Of a DNA stretch of 64,000 bases, positions 54,908 through 63,048 are shown piece after piece (the first letter of the stretch is position 1; every line of letters starts with the position of its first letter). Below the pieces are notes generated by a model that saw nothing but the letters and a program-made list of their open reading frames with translations, did not search any database and was not told where the DNA came from. Source of the DNA: Fulvimarina sp. GTDB taxonomy: Bacteria; Pseudomonadota; Alphaproteobacteria; Rhizobiales; Rhizobiaceae. The stretch spans positions 1-64,000 of the forward strand of contig PACL01000035.1 of NCBI GenBank assembly GCA_002700095.1, written 5' to 3'. Made by a program: the position numbers and the translations under genes.

Positions 54908-55639
54908 ATGACCTACTGTGTCGGACTTCTGGTGGAACGTGGCCTGGTATTCATGTCCGACACGCGGACGAATGCCGGCCTCGACAACATTTCCGTCGTC
55001 TCGAAGATGAAGACCTGGGAAGTGCCGGGCGAGCGGTTCCTGTGCCTGCTCTCGGCCGGCAACCTCGCGACCACCCAGGCAACGGTGTCGCTGCTCGACG
55101 AGCGCATGGTGGCTCCGGCCGACCGCCAGCCGGGCATCCTGACCCAGCCGTCGATGTTCCAGACCGCCAAGCTGATCGGCGAGACCGTCAAGGAAGTCAT
55201 CAGCGGCACGGCCCAGGGCGGCCAAAGCGCCGACGCGGTGTTCTCCGCCTCCTTCATCTTCGGCGGCCAGATCAAGGGCGGGCGCCCGCGCCTCTTCATG
55301 ATCTATCCGGAAGGCAACTTCATCGAGGCCGGCGCGGACAATCCCTTCTTCCAGATCGGCGAGCACAAATACGGCCGGCCGATCATCATCCGGACCTACG
55401 AGCCGACGATGTCGCTGGAAGACTGCGCCAAGCTGCTGCTGGTGTCCTTCGATTCCACCATCAAGTCGAACCTCTCGGTCGGCCTGCCGATCGACATGCA
55501 GTTCTACGAGATGGACAGCCACGTCCGGGGCTATCGGCGGCGGTTCGACGCGAGGGACGAATACTACCGCACCATCTCTGGCGGCTGGTCGGACTCGCTG
55601 AAGCAGGCCTTCGACGCCCTGCCCGCATTCGAGAGGTAA
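54908..55639 (+). CDS. Anbu, proteasome-like peptidase
   Basis: A 243-residue protein of the Anbu group, an ancestral proteasome beta-subunit relative that assembles into open rings. The catalytic Thr is residue 2, exposed after removal of Met (MTYCVGLLVERGLVFMSDTR), with the supporting Asp in SDTRTNAG near 18 and the Lys in KMKTWE near 34. FSASFIFGGQIKGGRPRLFMIYPEGN and NLSVGLPIDM are family segments. Anbu genes are typically linked to ATP-grasp and alpha-E genes, as here. The proteolytic substrate is unknown. Confidence 0.9.
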   Translation: MTYCVGLLVERGLVFMSDTRTNAGLDNISVVSKMKTWEVPGERFLCLLSAGNLATTQATVSLLDERMVAPADRQPGILTQPSMFQTAKLIGETVKEVISGTAQGGQSADAVFSASFIFGGQIKGGRPRLFMIYPEGNFIEAGADNPFFQIGEHKYGRPIIIRTYEPTMSLEDCAKLLLVSFDSTIKSNLSVGLPIDMQFYEMDSHVRGYRRRFDARDEYYRTISGGWSDSLKQAFDALPAFER

Positions 55640-55642
55640 AAA

Positions 55643-55672
55643 AAAGGCGCCCGCAGTTTCCTGCGAGCGCCC
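55643..55672 (-). terminator. Terminator for the L,D-transpeptidase gene
   Basis: GGCGC-CCGCAG and CTGCG-AGCGCC form a stem with a small loop at 55647-55672. On the minus strand it is followed by a run of eight to nine Ts. It lies 37 bases after the minus-strand L,D-transpeptidase stop and may also end the Anbu transcript. Confidence 0.8.
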
Positions 55673-55708
55673 TGTCATGTCAGCGTCCAGATCCTGAGCC
55701 TTCGGCCC

Positions 55709-57052
55709 TTACTGATACAGGTCGTCGCCCTGTGCGTAGGGATTCTGCTGGCCGCCCTGGTAGGGCGCGGCCTGCAATTCGCTCATCGCCAGCTGCTCGG
55801 CGCCGTCGCGATGATAGATGTCGTCGCGGAACTGCACGACGTTCGGATCGGTCGCCCAGGCGGTGATGTAGGTGAAATACACCGGCACCGGATCGGTGAG
55901 GTCGATGTCCTGGCGCTGGCGCGAGGCGATCACCTGCTCGATGCGCTGGCGGTCCCAGCCCGCCTCGTTGCGGGAGATCCACACGATCAGGTCACGGACG
56001 TTCTGGACGCGCACGCAGCCAGAAGAGTCGAACCGCATCAGGTTCGAAAAAAGGCCCTGCTGCGGGGTGTCGTGCATGTAGACCGCATGGGGATTCGGGA
56101 AGTTGATCTTCACCGAGGCCATCGCGTTGTTCTTGCCCGGATCCTGGCGGAACAGGTACTTCACCGCTTCGTCGGTGTTCCAGTCGATCGTCTCCGGCGG
56201 GATCTCGTTGCCCTGGCCGTCATAGATGTGGATGTTCGATTCTTCGAGATATTTCGGGTTCTTGCGCATCAGCGGAATGATGTCCTTGCGGACGATCGAG
56301 GCCGGCGCATGCCAGTAGGGATTGAGATTGAGGTTGGTGATCTTCGATTCCAGGATCGGCGACTGGCGGTCGATCTTGCCGACGATCGCAGTGTGGCGCT
56401 GCACCACCTGGCCGTTCTCGACCGCCTCGACCGACGCGGCGGGGATGTTGACCATCACGAAGCGATGGCCGTGGTCCTTGGCCACCATCTCCTGCAGCCG
56501 GCTGACATTGGTGATCAGCTGGTTGAGGCGCAGCTGCGCAGGAACGTTCATCGCCTTGTAGGTATATTCGGCGACGACGCCATCCGCCGGCAGTCCATGC
56601 CGCGCCTGGAAACGCTTCACCCCCGCATCGACATAGCTGTCGAAGACAGTCGACGAGCCGGCGCCGGGCGACATGTCGCCGGCGATCGCCAGACGCTGGC
56701 GCAGCAGCGGCACCGCGGCGGATTGCGCGCCGATCCGCAGCTTCTCGGCGTCGGGGACCTGCGGCCAGCCGCCCGAGGCGACGATGCCCTGATAGGCGTG
56801 GATGGCGGCCTGGGTCGACACCAGCGTGGCATTCGAGAAGATCGGCGTGTTCGAGGCGACCTGCCGCACACTGGAACCACGCGTGTCGAACTGGTCGTCC
56901 CAGTTGCCGCGGCTCGGCGCGTTGAGGATCTCGGACAGGGCGTTCTGCGCGAAGGCAGCCCCCGGTACCAGTCCGGCCCCCATCGCCGCGGCGCCCAGAA
57001 GAAACTGCCGCCGCGTCGCCGCCTGGCTCTTTCGATCAGTCGCTCTCGTCAT
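55709..57052 (-). CDS. L,D-transpeptidase (YkuD domain) with Tat signal
   Basis: Cross-links peptidoglycan by 3-3 bonds. The 447-residue protein has a twin-arginine signal (RRQFLLGAAAMGAGLVPGAAFA, residues 15-36). A peptidoglycan-binding-type segment lies near 170-190 (VKRFQARHGLPADGVVAEYT). The YkuD catalytic site is YMHDTPQQGLF (His near 323) with SSGCVRVQN (Cys near 344). The overall layout is of the large YcbB type. A Tat signal implies export in folded form. It is convergent with anbu. Confidence 0.92.
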   Translation of the reverse strand: MTRATDRKSQAATRRQFLLGAAAMGAGLVPGAAFAQNALSEILNAPSRGNWDDQFDTRGSSVRQVASNTPIFSNATLVSTQAAIHAYQGIVASGGWPQVPDAEKLRIGAQSAAVPLLRQRLAIAGDMSPGAGSSTVFDSYVDAGVKRFQARHGLPADGVVAEYTYKAMNVPAQLRLNQLITNVSRLQEMVAKDHGHRFVMVNIPAASVEAVENGQVVQRHTAIVGKIDRQSPILESKITNLNLNPYWHAPASIVRKDIIPLMRKNPKYLEESNIHIYDGQGNEIPPETIDWNTDEAVKYLFRQDPGKNNAMASVKINFPNPHAVYMHDTPQQGLFSNLMRFDSSGCVRVQNVRDLIVWISRNEAGWDRQRIEQVIASRQRQDIDLTDPVPVYFTYITAWATDPNVVQFRDDIYHRDGAEQLAMSELQAAPYQGGQQNPYAQGDDLYQ

Positions 57053-57623
57053 CCATGCCCCCGTTTATCGATACTATCGGCACCAAGGCCTTTGCCGGGC
57101 GTAAAGCGCTCCGGCAACCACAGCTTGGCTCGTCCTTCCTCGCACGGCGCCTTGAAGCCGCTCTCTTTGCCGGCTCCCCTGCCTGCATTCGAGACCGTGC
57201 GGCACGACCAATCGCCGACCAGCGCCCAGCCGATCCATGGCCTGGCGCAACTGGTGCGATGTCGGAAGGAACCCGCCCTCACCCGTTTCCTAACTCTGCC
57301 AATATGGCCAAAGCGTGAACTGACGGGTACTTGCGCCGCATCTGCGAACAAGACTGCGTGACCATCCTCCCGCCGAGCCTTTGGCTGCGCACCGTCAACC
57401 GCCGCGAAGGGCGGGGACGCACAGAGGCGATCACTCGATCGCAAGGGGGACCACTGACGCGCAAAGGCGCAGTTCGCCTCCGCTTCGCGCATGTTTCATT
57501 CGGCTTCGCGAGCTAGGACTGCGGCATTTCCGCCATCCGCAGGATGGCACGCATGTTGCCTTGTTCGACGTCGGAGAGGCGCCCGACGCGGCGCTCGTCC
57601 TCGAACGCTGAAGGAGAAACGGC
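57053..57623. other. Promoter region between L,D-transpeptidase and TRAP operon
   Basis: A 571-base region between divergent genes. I see no gene or RNA. It contains a 17-base palindrome at 57532-57548 close to the TRAP operon. Confidence 0.55.
57532..57548. promoter_or_regulatory. Perfect palindrome before the TRAP operon
   Basis: GCCATCC-GCA-GGATGGC, seven-base arms with a three-base centre, 76 bases before dctP. It has the symmetry of an operator, and no regulator gene lies beside it. Confidence 0.4.
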
Positions 57624-58709
57624 TTGCAACGACGTCAATTCCTCGCCGGCACCGCGATCGCCGCTTCCGCCTCCCTTGCGGCACCTGCCGTCGCGCGGGC
57701 TCAGACGAGCTTTTCGTGGAAGATGACCAATGCCTACGGGCCGGGCTCGCCCTTCTATGTCGAGGGGCCGGGCAGTCCGACCGACTTCTGCAAGAAGGTC
57801 GAGGCGATGTCGGGCGGCCGGCTGAAGATCCAGCATTTCGCCGCGGGCGAGCTGATCCCGGCGCTCGAGGGCTTCGACGCCGTGCAGAACGGCATCGTCG
57901 AGATGAACGCCGCCAACGCCTATTTCTGGGCCGGCAAGATCGCCGCCGCCCAGTATTTCACCACCGTTCCCTTCGGCATGGACGTCAAGGGCACCAACGC
58001 CTGGCTCTATGGTGGCGGCGGCATCGAGCTTTGGCACGAGCTCTACGAGCCGCTCGGGATGCTGGCCTTCCCGATGGGCAACACCGGCGTCCAGATGACC
58101 GGCTGGTTCCGCAAGGAAATCAACACGGTCGAGGATTTCAACGGGCTGAAGATGCGCATTCCGGGGCTCGCCGGAAAGGTCTATGCCAAGCTCGGCGTCA
58201 ACGTGCAGCTCCTGCCGGGCGGCGAGATCTTTCCGGCGCTGGAGCGCGGCGTCATCGACGCAGCGGAGTTCGTCGGCCCCTATCAGGATCGCCGGCTCGG
58301 CCTGCAGAAGGCGGCGAAATTCTACTACACCACCGGCTGGCACGAGCCGAACAACGTCACCGAACTGCTGATCAACAAGGCCGCCTGGGACACCCTGCCG
58401 GCCGATCTCCAGGCGATCGTCCAGACCGCGGCCATGGCCTGCAACGTCGAGAGCAACGCCTGGTGCGACGCGACCAACGCCGAGGCGATGGACGATCTCG
58501 TCAGGAACTTCGGCGTCATCGCCAAGCCGCTGCCCGACGCCGTCGTCGAGAAGCTGCGCCAGGTGACCACCGCGACGCTTGCCGAAGGGGCCGACGCCGA
58601 TCCCAGAACAAAGAAGGTCCACGAGGCCTATTTCGCCTTCAAGAAGCAGTATGGCGACTGGGCCGGCGTCTCCGCCGAGCCGCTGCTGCCGGTTCTCTAC
58701 AAGTCGTAG
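57624..58709 (+). CDS. dctP: TRAP transporter substrate-binding protein (TakP-like)
   Basis: A periplasmic receptor of a tripartite ATP-independent transporter, 361 residues. It has a Tat-type start RRQFLAGTAIAASASLAAPA (residues 3-22) and ligand-region segments FAAGELIPALEGFDAVQNG and DFNGLKMRIPGLAGKVYAKLGV with the anion-binding Arg near 180. GGEIFPALERGVIDAAEFVGP and FYYTTGWHEPN match the 2-oxo-acid-binding TakP type. The start is TTG with AAGGAGA eight bases upstream. It is first of a TRAP operon. Confidence 0.91.
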   Translation: MQRRQFLAGTAIAASASLAAPAVARAQTSFSWKMTNAYGPGSPFYVEGPGSPTDFCKKVEAMSGGRLKIQHFAAGELIPALEGFDAVQNGIVEMNAANAYFWAGKIAAAQYFTTVPFGMDVKGTNAWLYGGGGIELWHELYEPLGMLAFPMGNTGVQMTGWFRKEINTVEDFNGLKMRIPGLAGKVYAKLGVNVQLLPGGEIFPALERGVIDAAEFVGPYQDRRLGLQKAAKFYYTTGWHEPNNVTELLINKAAWDTLPADLQAIVQTAAMACNVESNAWCDATNAEAMDDLVRNFGVIAKPLPDAVVEKLRQVTTATLAEGADADPRTKKVHEAYFAFKKQYGDWAGVSAEPLLPVLYKS

Positions 58710-58717
58710 GGCAGCCC

Positions 58718-59245
58718 TTGAACCGCATTCTCACAATCGCGGACGGGGCCGATCGCCTCGTCCGTATGGTCGGCGAGGCCATGGCCTGGACCGCCCTCGC
58801 CATGGTGCTCCTGATCGCCTTCAACGTCGTCGCCCGCTACCTGTTCTCCTACGGCGTCGTCGGCCTGCAGGAAATGGAATGGCACCTGATGGCGGTCGGC
58901 GCGCTGTTCGGCATGCCCTATGCGCTGAACCGCGGCGAGGAAGTCCGCGTCGACGTCCTCTACGGTGCGTTCTCGCCGCGGGCGAAGCGGATGGTCGACG
59001 CCTTCGGCGCCCTCTGTCTCGGCGTCATCTCGCTGCTGATCGCCTGGCTCGCCTTCGGCTTCGTCGCGCAGTCTCATGCCCTCGGCGAGAGCTCGGCAGA
59101 CCCCGGCGGCCTGCCCTATCGCTGGATCCTCAAGGCCGCCATTCCGTCCGCATTCCTGCTTCTCGGGCTGCAGGCCTTCGCGCGCTTCGTCTTCGACGTC
59201 GCCGCCCTGACCGGCCACCGGCCGCCCTCCCCCACCGAAAGCTGA
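58718..59245 (+). CDS. dctQ: TRAP transporter small permease
   Basis: The four-helix small membrane subunit, 175 residues. The DctQ pattern VVARYLFSYGVVGLQEMEWHLM lies near residues 34-55, with GGLPYRWILKAAIPSAFLLLGLQ near 130-152. The TTG at 58718, eight bases after dctP, fits the homology; the open frame continues upstream only as out-of-frame dctP. The ribosome-binding site is weak (AGGGC), so coupling to dctP is likely. Confidence 0.88.
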   Translation: MNRILTIADGADRLVRMVGEAMAWTALAMVLLIAFNVVARYLFSYGVVGLQEMEWHLMAVGALFGMPYALNRGEEVRVDVLYGAFSPRAKRMVDAFGALCLGVISLLIAWLAFGFVAQSHALGESSADPGGLPYRWILKAAIPSAFLLLGLQAFARFVFDVAALTGHRPPSPTES

Positions 59246-59249
59246 TCTC

Positions 59250-60575
59250 ATGCCGGTCAACGAAATCCTGGCGCTGGCGATGATCGGCGCCTTCTTCCTG
59301 TTGCTGCTCGGCGGGCTGCCGGTGCCGATCTGCCTTGCCCTGACCGGCCTCGTCTTCGGCTATGTCGGCTTCGGCGGCCTGCTCTTCGGCTTGCTTCCGG
59401 CGCGCATCTTCGGCGTCGTCACCAACTACACCCTTCTGGCCCTGCCGTTGTTCATCTTCATGGGCATCATGCTCGAGCGCTCGAAGATGGCCGAAGACCT
59501 CCTCGACGTCATCGGACTGGCGATGGGCGGGCTGAAGGGCGGCATGGCGCTCGCCATCATCCTCGTCGGCGTCCTGATGGGCGCGGCATCGGGCGTCGTC
59601 GGCGCGACGGTGGTGACGATGGGCCTCATCGCGCTCAACCCTTTGATCCGGCGCGGCTACGACAAGGGTGTCGCCGCCGGCGTCATCTGCGCCTCCGGCA
59701 CCCTCGGCCAGATCATCCCGCCGAGCCTCGTCCTGATCCTCCTCGCCGACATCATGGGCGAGAGCGTTGGCACGCTGTTCGCCGCAGCCCTCATCCCCGG
59801 CCTGCTGCTCGCCGGCCTGTTCATCCTCTACGTCATCGGCCTCGGCATCGTTCTGCCGCACAAGGTGCCGGCCATTCCGCTGGAAGAACGCCGGGCGGTC
59901 TCCGGTGGCGAACTCGGCAGGCGCCTCCTTACCGTCGTCCTGCCGCCCTTAGCGCTGATCTTCCTCGTCCTCGGCTCGATCATCGGCGGCGTTGCCGCGC
60001 CGACCGAGGCGGCGGCCATGGGCGCCTTCGGCTCGTTCCTGCTGGCGCTGTTCTCCGGCCGGCTCGATCTGCGCGTGATGACCGAGGTGGTGCGCGGCTC
60101 CTTCGTCACCTCGGCCATGGTGTTCTTCATCCTGATCTTCGCCCAGGTGTTCTCGCTTTCCTTTCGCGGCCTCGGCGGCGAGCGGCTGGTGCAGGACGCC
60201 TTCGCATTCGTGCCGGGCGGCATCGACGGCCAGCTCCTGTTCCTGATGGCGCTGCTGTTCGTCCTCGGCTTCTTCCTCGAATGGATCGAGATCTCCTACA
60301 TCGCCCTGCCTTTGTTCCTGCCGGTGCTGCACCAGTCGGGCGTCGACCTCGCCTGGGTGGCGATCCTCGTCGCGGTGAACCTGCAGACCTCGTTCCTCAC
60401 ACCCCCGTTCGGCTGGGCGCTGTTCTTCCTGAAGGGCGTCGCCCCGCCGGAGCTCAGGACCAGCGACATCTATCGCGGCGTCGTGCCGTTCATCGCGGTC
60501 CAGCTTGTCGGACTTTCTCTGGTATACCTCTACCCGCAGCTGGCATTATGGTTGCCGGGGGCGATCGGATGGTGA
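59250..60575 (+). CDS. dctM: TRAP transporter large permease
   Basis: The transport-carrying membrane subunit, 441 residues with about 12 hydrophobic segments and the DctM features LPLFIFMGIMLERS (residues 67-80), MGAASGVVGATVVTMGLIALNPLI and CASGTLGQIIPPSLVLILLAD. It starts four bases after dctQ. Together with DctP and DctQ it takes up an organic acid using the sodium gradient, probably a 2-oxo acid judging from DctP. Confidence 0.92.
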   Translation: MPVNEILALAMIGAFFLLLLGGLPVPICLALTGLVFGYVGFGGLLFGLLPARIFGVVTNYTLLALPLFIFMGIMLERSKMAEDLLDVIGLAMGGLKGGMALAIILVGVLMGAASGVVGATVVTMGLIALNPLIRRGYDKGVAAGVICASGTLGQIIPPSLVLILLADIMGESVGTLFAAALIPGLLLAGLFILYVIGLGIVLPHKVPAIPLEERRAVSGGELGRRLLTVVLPPLALIFLVLGSIIGGVAAPTEAAAMGAFGSFLLALFSGRLDLRVMTEVVRGSFVTSAMVFFILIFAQVFSLSFRGLGGERLVQDAFAFVPGGIDGQLLFLMALLFVLGFFLEWIEISYIALPLFLPVLHQSGVDLAWVAILVAVNLQTSFLTPPFGWALFFLKGVAPPELRTSDIYRGVVPFIAVQLVGLSLVYLYPQLALWLPGAIGW

Positions 60576-60587
60576 GGAGGAACGATC

Positions 60588-62174
60588 ATGCTGAATAGCG
60601 CCAGGGGCCTCAATGGCTGCGTCAGCGCGCCCCATACGGCGGCGGCGCTGGCCGGGCAAACGGTCCTCGCGAAGGGCGGCACCGCCATCGAGGCGATGGT
60701 GGCGGCGGCCGCGACCATCGCCGTCGTCTACCCGCACATGAACGGCATCGGCGGCGACGGCTTCTGGATCGTCCACCGGCCCGGCGAAAAACCGGTCGGC
60801 ATCTCCGGCTGCGGCCGGGCGGCCGAACTGGCGACGCCTGACTGGTATGCGACGCGGGGCCATACCGAGGCGATCCCGGCGCGCGGGGCGCATGCGGCGC
60901 TGACGTTGCCCGGCACCATCGCCGGCTGGCAGGCGGCGCTCGGCCTCGTCGATCCGGCCCGCCGGCTGCCGCTGGCAGACCTCCTCGAAACGGCGATCGG
61001 CTATGCCGAAGACGGCATGGTGGTCACCGGCAACCAGGCGGGTTGCACCGAGGCGAAGCTTGCCGGCCTTCAGGACGTGCCGGGCTTTGCCGAGACCTTC
61101 CTCCTCGACGGCCGGCCGCCCCGGGCGGGCGAGATCCTGCGGCAGACGGCGCTGGCGAAGACGCTGCGCACCCTCGTCGCCGAGGGCCTCGACAGCTATT
61201 ATCGCGGGTCGATCGCGAAGGCCCATGCCGGTTTCCTCGAAGCCGCCGGCTCGCCGCTGCGGCTCGACGACTTCACCCGCTACGAGGCCGAGACCGTCGC
61301 GCCGCTGTCCGTCGAGATCTCGGCCGGCCGGCTGTTCAACATGGTGCCGCCGACGCAGGGCGTCTCGTCGCTGATGATCCTCGCCCTGTTCGACCGGCTG
61401 GGCGTGACGCGGGGCGAGAGCTTCGACCATGTCCACGGGCTGATCGAGGCGACCAAGCAGGCCTTCATCCTGCGCAATGCCGAACTCGGCGATCCGGACT
61501 TCATGGCCCGACCGGCGGCGGACTGGCTCCTCGAAGAGGCCATCGCCGAGCTGCACCGGCGCATCGACACCCGGACCGCCATGCCCTGGCCGCATGTGGC
61601 GAAGGCCGGCGACACGATCTGGATGGGCGCTGCCGACAGGGACGGCACGGTGGTGAGCTTCATCCAGAGCGTCTTCTGGGAATTCGGCTCGGGGCTGACC
61701 TGCCCTCAGACCGGCGTCTTCTTCCAGAACCGCGGGGCGGGCTTTTCGCTGGCCCCCGGGCCGAACCAGGTCGGCCCGCGCCGCCGGCCGTTCCACACGC
61801 TGAACCCGGCATTGGCCGAACTTTCCGACGGCCGGGTGATGGCCTATGGCACCATGGGCGGCGAGGGCCAGCCGCAGACCCAAGCCGCGGTGTTCACCAG
61901 ATATGCCCTGTTCGGCCAAGGACTTCAGACCGCGGTCACCGCGCCGCGCTGGCTGCTCGGCAAGACCTGGGTGGACGCGACGACGACGCTGAAGCTCGAG
62001 GACCGCTTCGATCCGGGGCTGGTCGAGGCGCTGCGCGCCGCCGGCCACGAGACCGAGATCATCCCCTCCTTCTCCGACATGGCCGGCCATGCCGGCGCCG
62101 TGGTGCGCCATCCTTCCGGCGTCGTCGAGGGCGCGAGCGACCCCCGGGCCGACGGGACGGCGCTGGCCTTCTGA
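60588..62174 (+). CDS. Gamma-glutamyltransferase-family enzyme
   Basis: An Ntn-hydrolase of the GGT family, 528 residues. It has the large-subunit features HTAAALAGQTVLAKGGTAIEAMVA (residues 16-39) and GIGGDGFWIVH, and the processing site near residue 343 (GD-TIWMGAADRDG), where Thr would be the new N terminus and nucleophile. GPRRRPFHTLNPAL and MGGEGQPQTQ follow. No signal peptide is seen, unlike periplasmic GGT, so it may be a cytosolic amidohydrolase of the HpxW/YwrD kind. It lies 12 bases after dctM, so it probably acts on the imported compound. Confidence 0.87.
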   Translation: MLNSARGLNGCVSAPHTAAALAGQTVLAKGGTAIEAMVAAAATIAVVYPHMNGIGGDGFWIVHRPGEKPVGISGCGRAAELATPDWYATRGHTEAIPARGAHAALTLPGTIAGWQAALGLVDPARRLPLADLLETAIGYAEDGMVVTGNQAGCTEAKLAGLQDVPGFAETFLLDGRPPRAGEILRQTALAKTLRTLVAEGLDSYYRGSIAKAHAGFLEAAGSPLRLDDFTRYEAETVAPLSVEISAGRLFNMVPPTQGVSSLMILALFDRLGVTRGESFDHVHGLIEATKQAFILRNAELGDPDFMARPAADWLLEEAIAELHRRIDTRTAMPWPHVAKAGDTIWMGAADRDGTVVSFIQSVFWEFGSGLTCPQTGVFFQNRGAGFSLAPGPNQVGPRRRPFHTLNPALAELSDGRVMAYGTMGGEGQPQTQAAVFTRYALFGQGLQTAVTAPRWLLGKTWVDATTTLKLEDRFDPGLVEALRAAGHETEIIPSFSDMAGHAGAVVRHPSGVVEGASDPRADGTALAF

Positions 62175-62326
62175 GCGGCGCCGCCGGCATCCCGCCTCCC
62201 CACCTTACCCTCCCCTGGGCGCGCGAAAACGCCCGGCGGCGCGGCGCGCCCAGGGTTTGGCCCATGAAGCCCGGCCCCGAGGGGCGCGGGCGCTGTTCCA
62301 TCGCCGCCCTTCGGATCGCAAGGACA

Positions 62327-62388
62327 GCGGAACGCCGGAGGCAAGCCCTCCGAATTTCGTTTGTTACGGCTCGCCTCCGGCGTTCCGC
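62327..62388. repeat. 16-base perfect inverted repeat
   Basis: GCGGAACGCCGGAGGC at 62327-62342 and its exact complement at 62373-62388, with a 30-base loop. It is not followed by a T-run. Confidence 0.7.
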
Positions 62389-62630
62389 GCGGTGTCTTTG
62401 CGGGCCCGTGAAGCCCCCGTCGCCCGCCCGTCCCTTCGGCTTTCGCCTTCGGGCCGGGCTACGAGCGACAGCGACCGGCTGCCGACGCTTCGGAAGCTGC
62501 CCCTTTTCAGGGCTGCTCCCTCAAGCGGGCCACTCCGCACCCGCCTCGTAGTGGGCGGGGGGTCGGCGGAGCCTCGAACCCGTCCGAGCCGCGATCACCC
62601 TCCGGAAGGGTTCGCGCCGCGGACACCACC

Positions 62631-62678
62631 CGTCTTCCCGAACGATCCCGGCGATCATTCGTGTCCCTCGGGAAGACG
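62631..62678. repeat. 11-base inverted repeat
   Basis: CGTCTTCCCGA at 62631-62641 is complementary to TCGGGAAGACG at 62668-62678. A smaller GATC-centred fold fits in the loop. Confidence 0.6.
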
Positions 62679-62741
62679 GCGAGAGGATTGTGGGGGTGGG
62701 CGATGGGGGCGGGGATATCTTTTTTTGGCACCCGTTCTCTT

Positions 62742-62880
62742 CCCTCGTCCTTCGACAGGCTCAGGATGAGGGAAGAGAGCGGCCGCGGCCATGACCGGCG
62801 CCGGGCAAACATATTGACGGGTCGACGACACGGCGACGGTCCAGTAGCCCCTCATCCTGAGCCTGTCGAAGGACGAGGGG
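62742..62880. repeat. Inverted pair of a common alphaproteobacterial dispersed repeat
   Basis: CTCGTCCTTCGACAGGCTCA followed by GGATGAGGG (62742-62772) recurs in reverse complement at 62849-62880, with a spacer of about 76 bases. The CCTTCGACAGGCTCAGGATGAG sequence type is frequent in alphaproteobacterial intergenic DNA. Confidence 0.75.
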
Positions 62881-63048
62881 CGCTCGGTGGCCGAGGCTGG
62901 ATGTCATCTTTGCGCCCTTTGGTGACGTTCACTGCCGCAGTCCCCGTATCGGAGGCGGGCGCCTGTTACACGCGCCGTGGATACTAACCGCACGCCATCG
63001 ACACCAAAGCTCCCCGTGGTAAGTTGGAACGCGAGGGGGATTGTTCAC

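Larger units (their letters stand above)
62175..63048. other. Repeat-rich spacer before an AT-richer block
   Basis: About 870 bases with no convincing gene or tRNA. Three inverted repeats lie in it (62327-62388, 62631-62678, 62742-62880). Past about 62.99 kb the composition turns AT-richer, so this spacer is probably the edge of an inserted block. Confidence 0.6.

Noticed and set aside
62540-62600. A GCCTCGAACCCGTC stretch reminiscent of a tRNA T-arm
   Set aside because: No matching acceptor, D-arm or anticodon stem can be folded around it.
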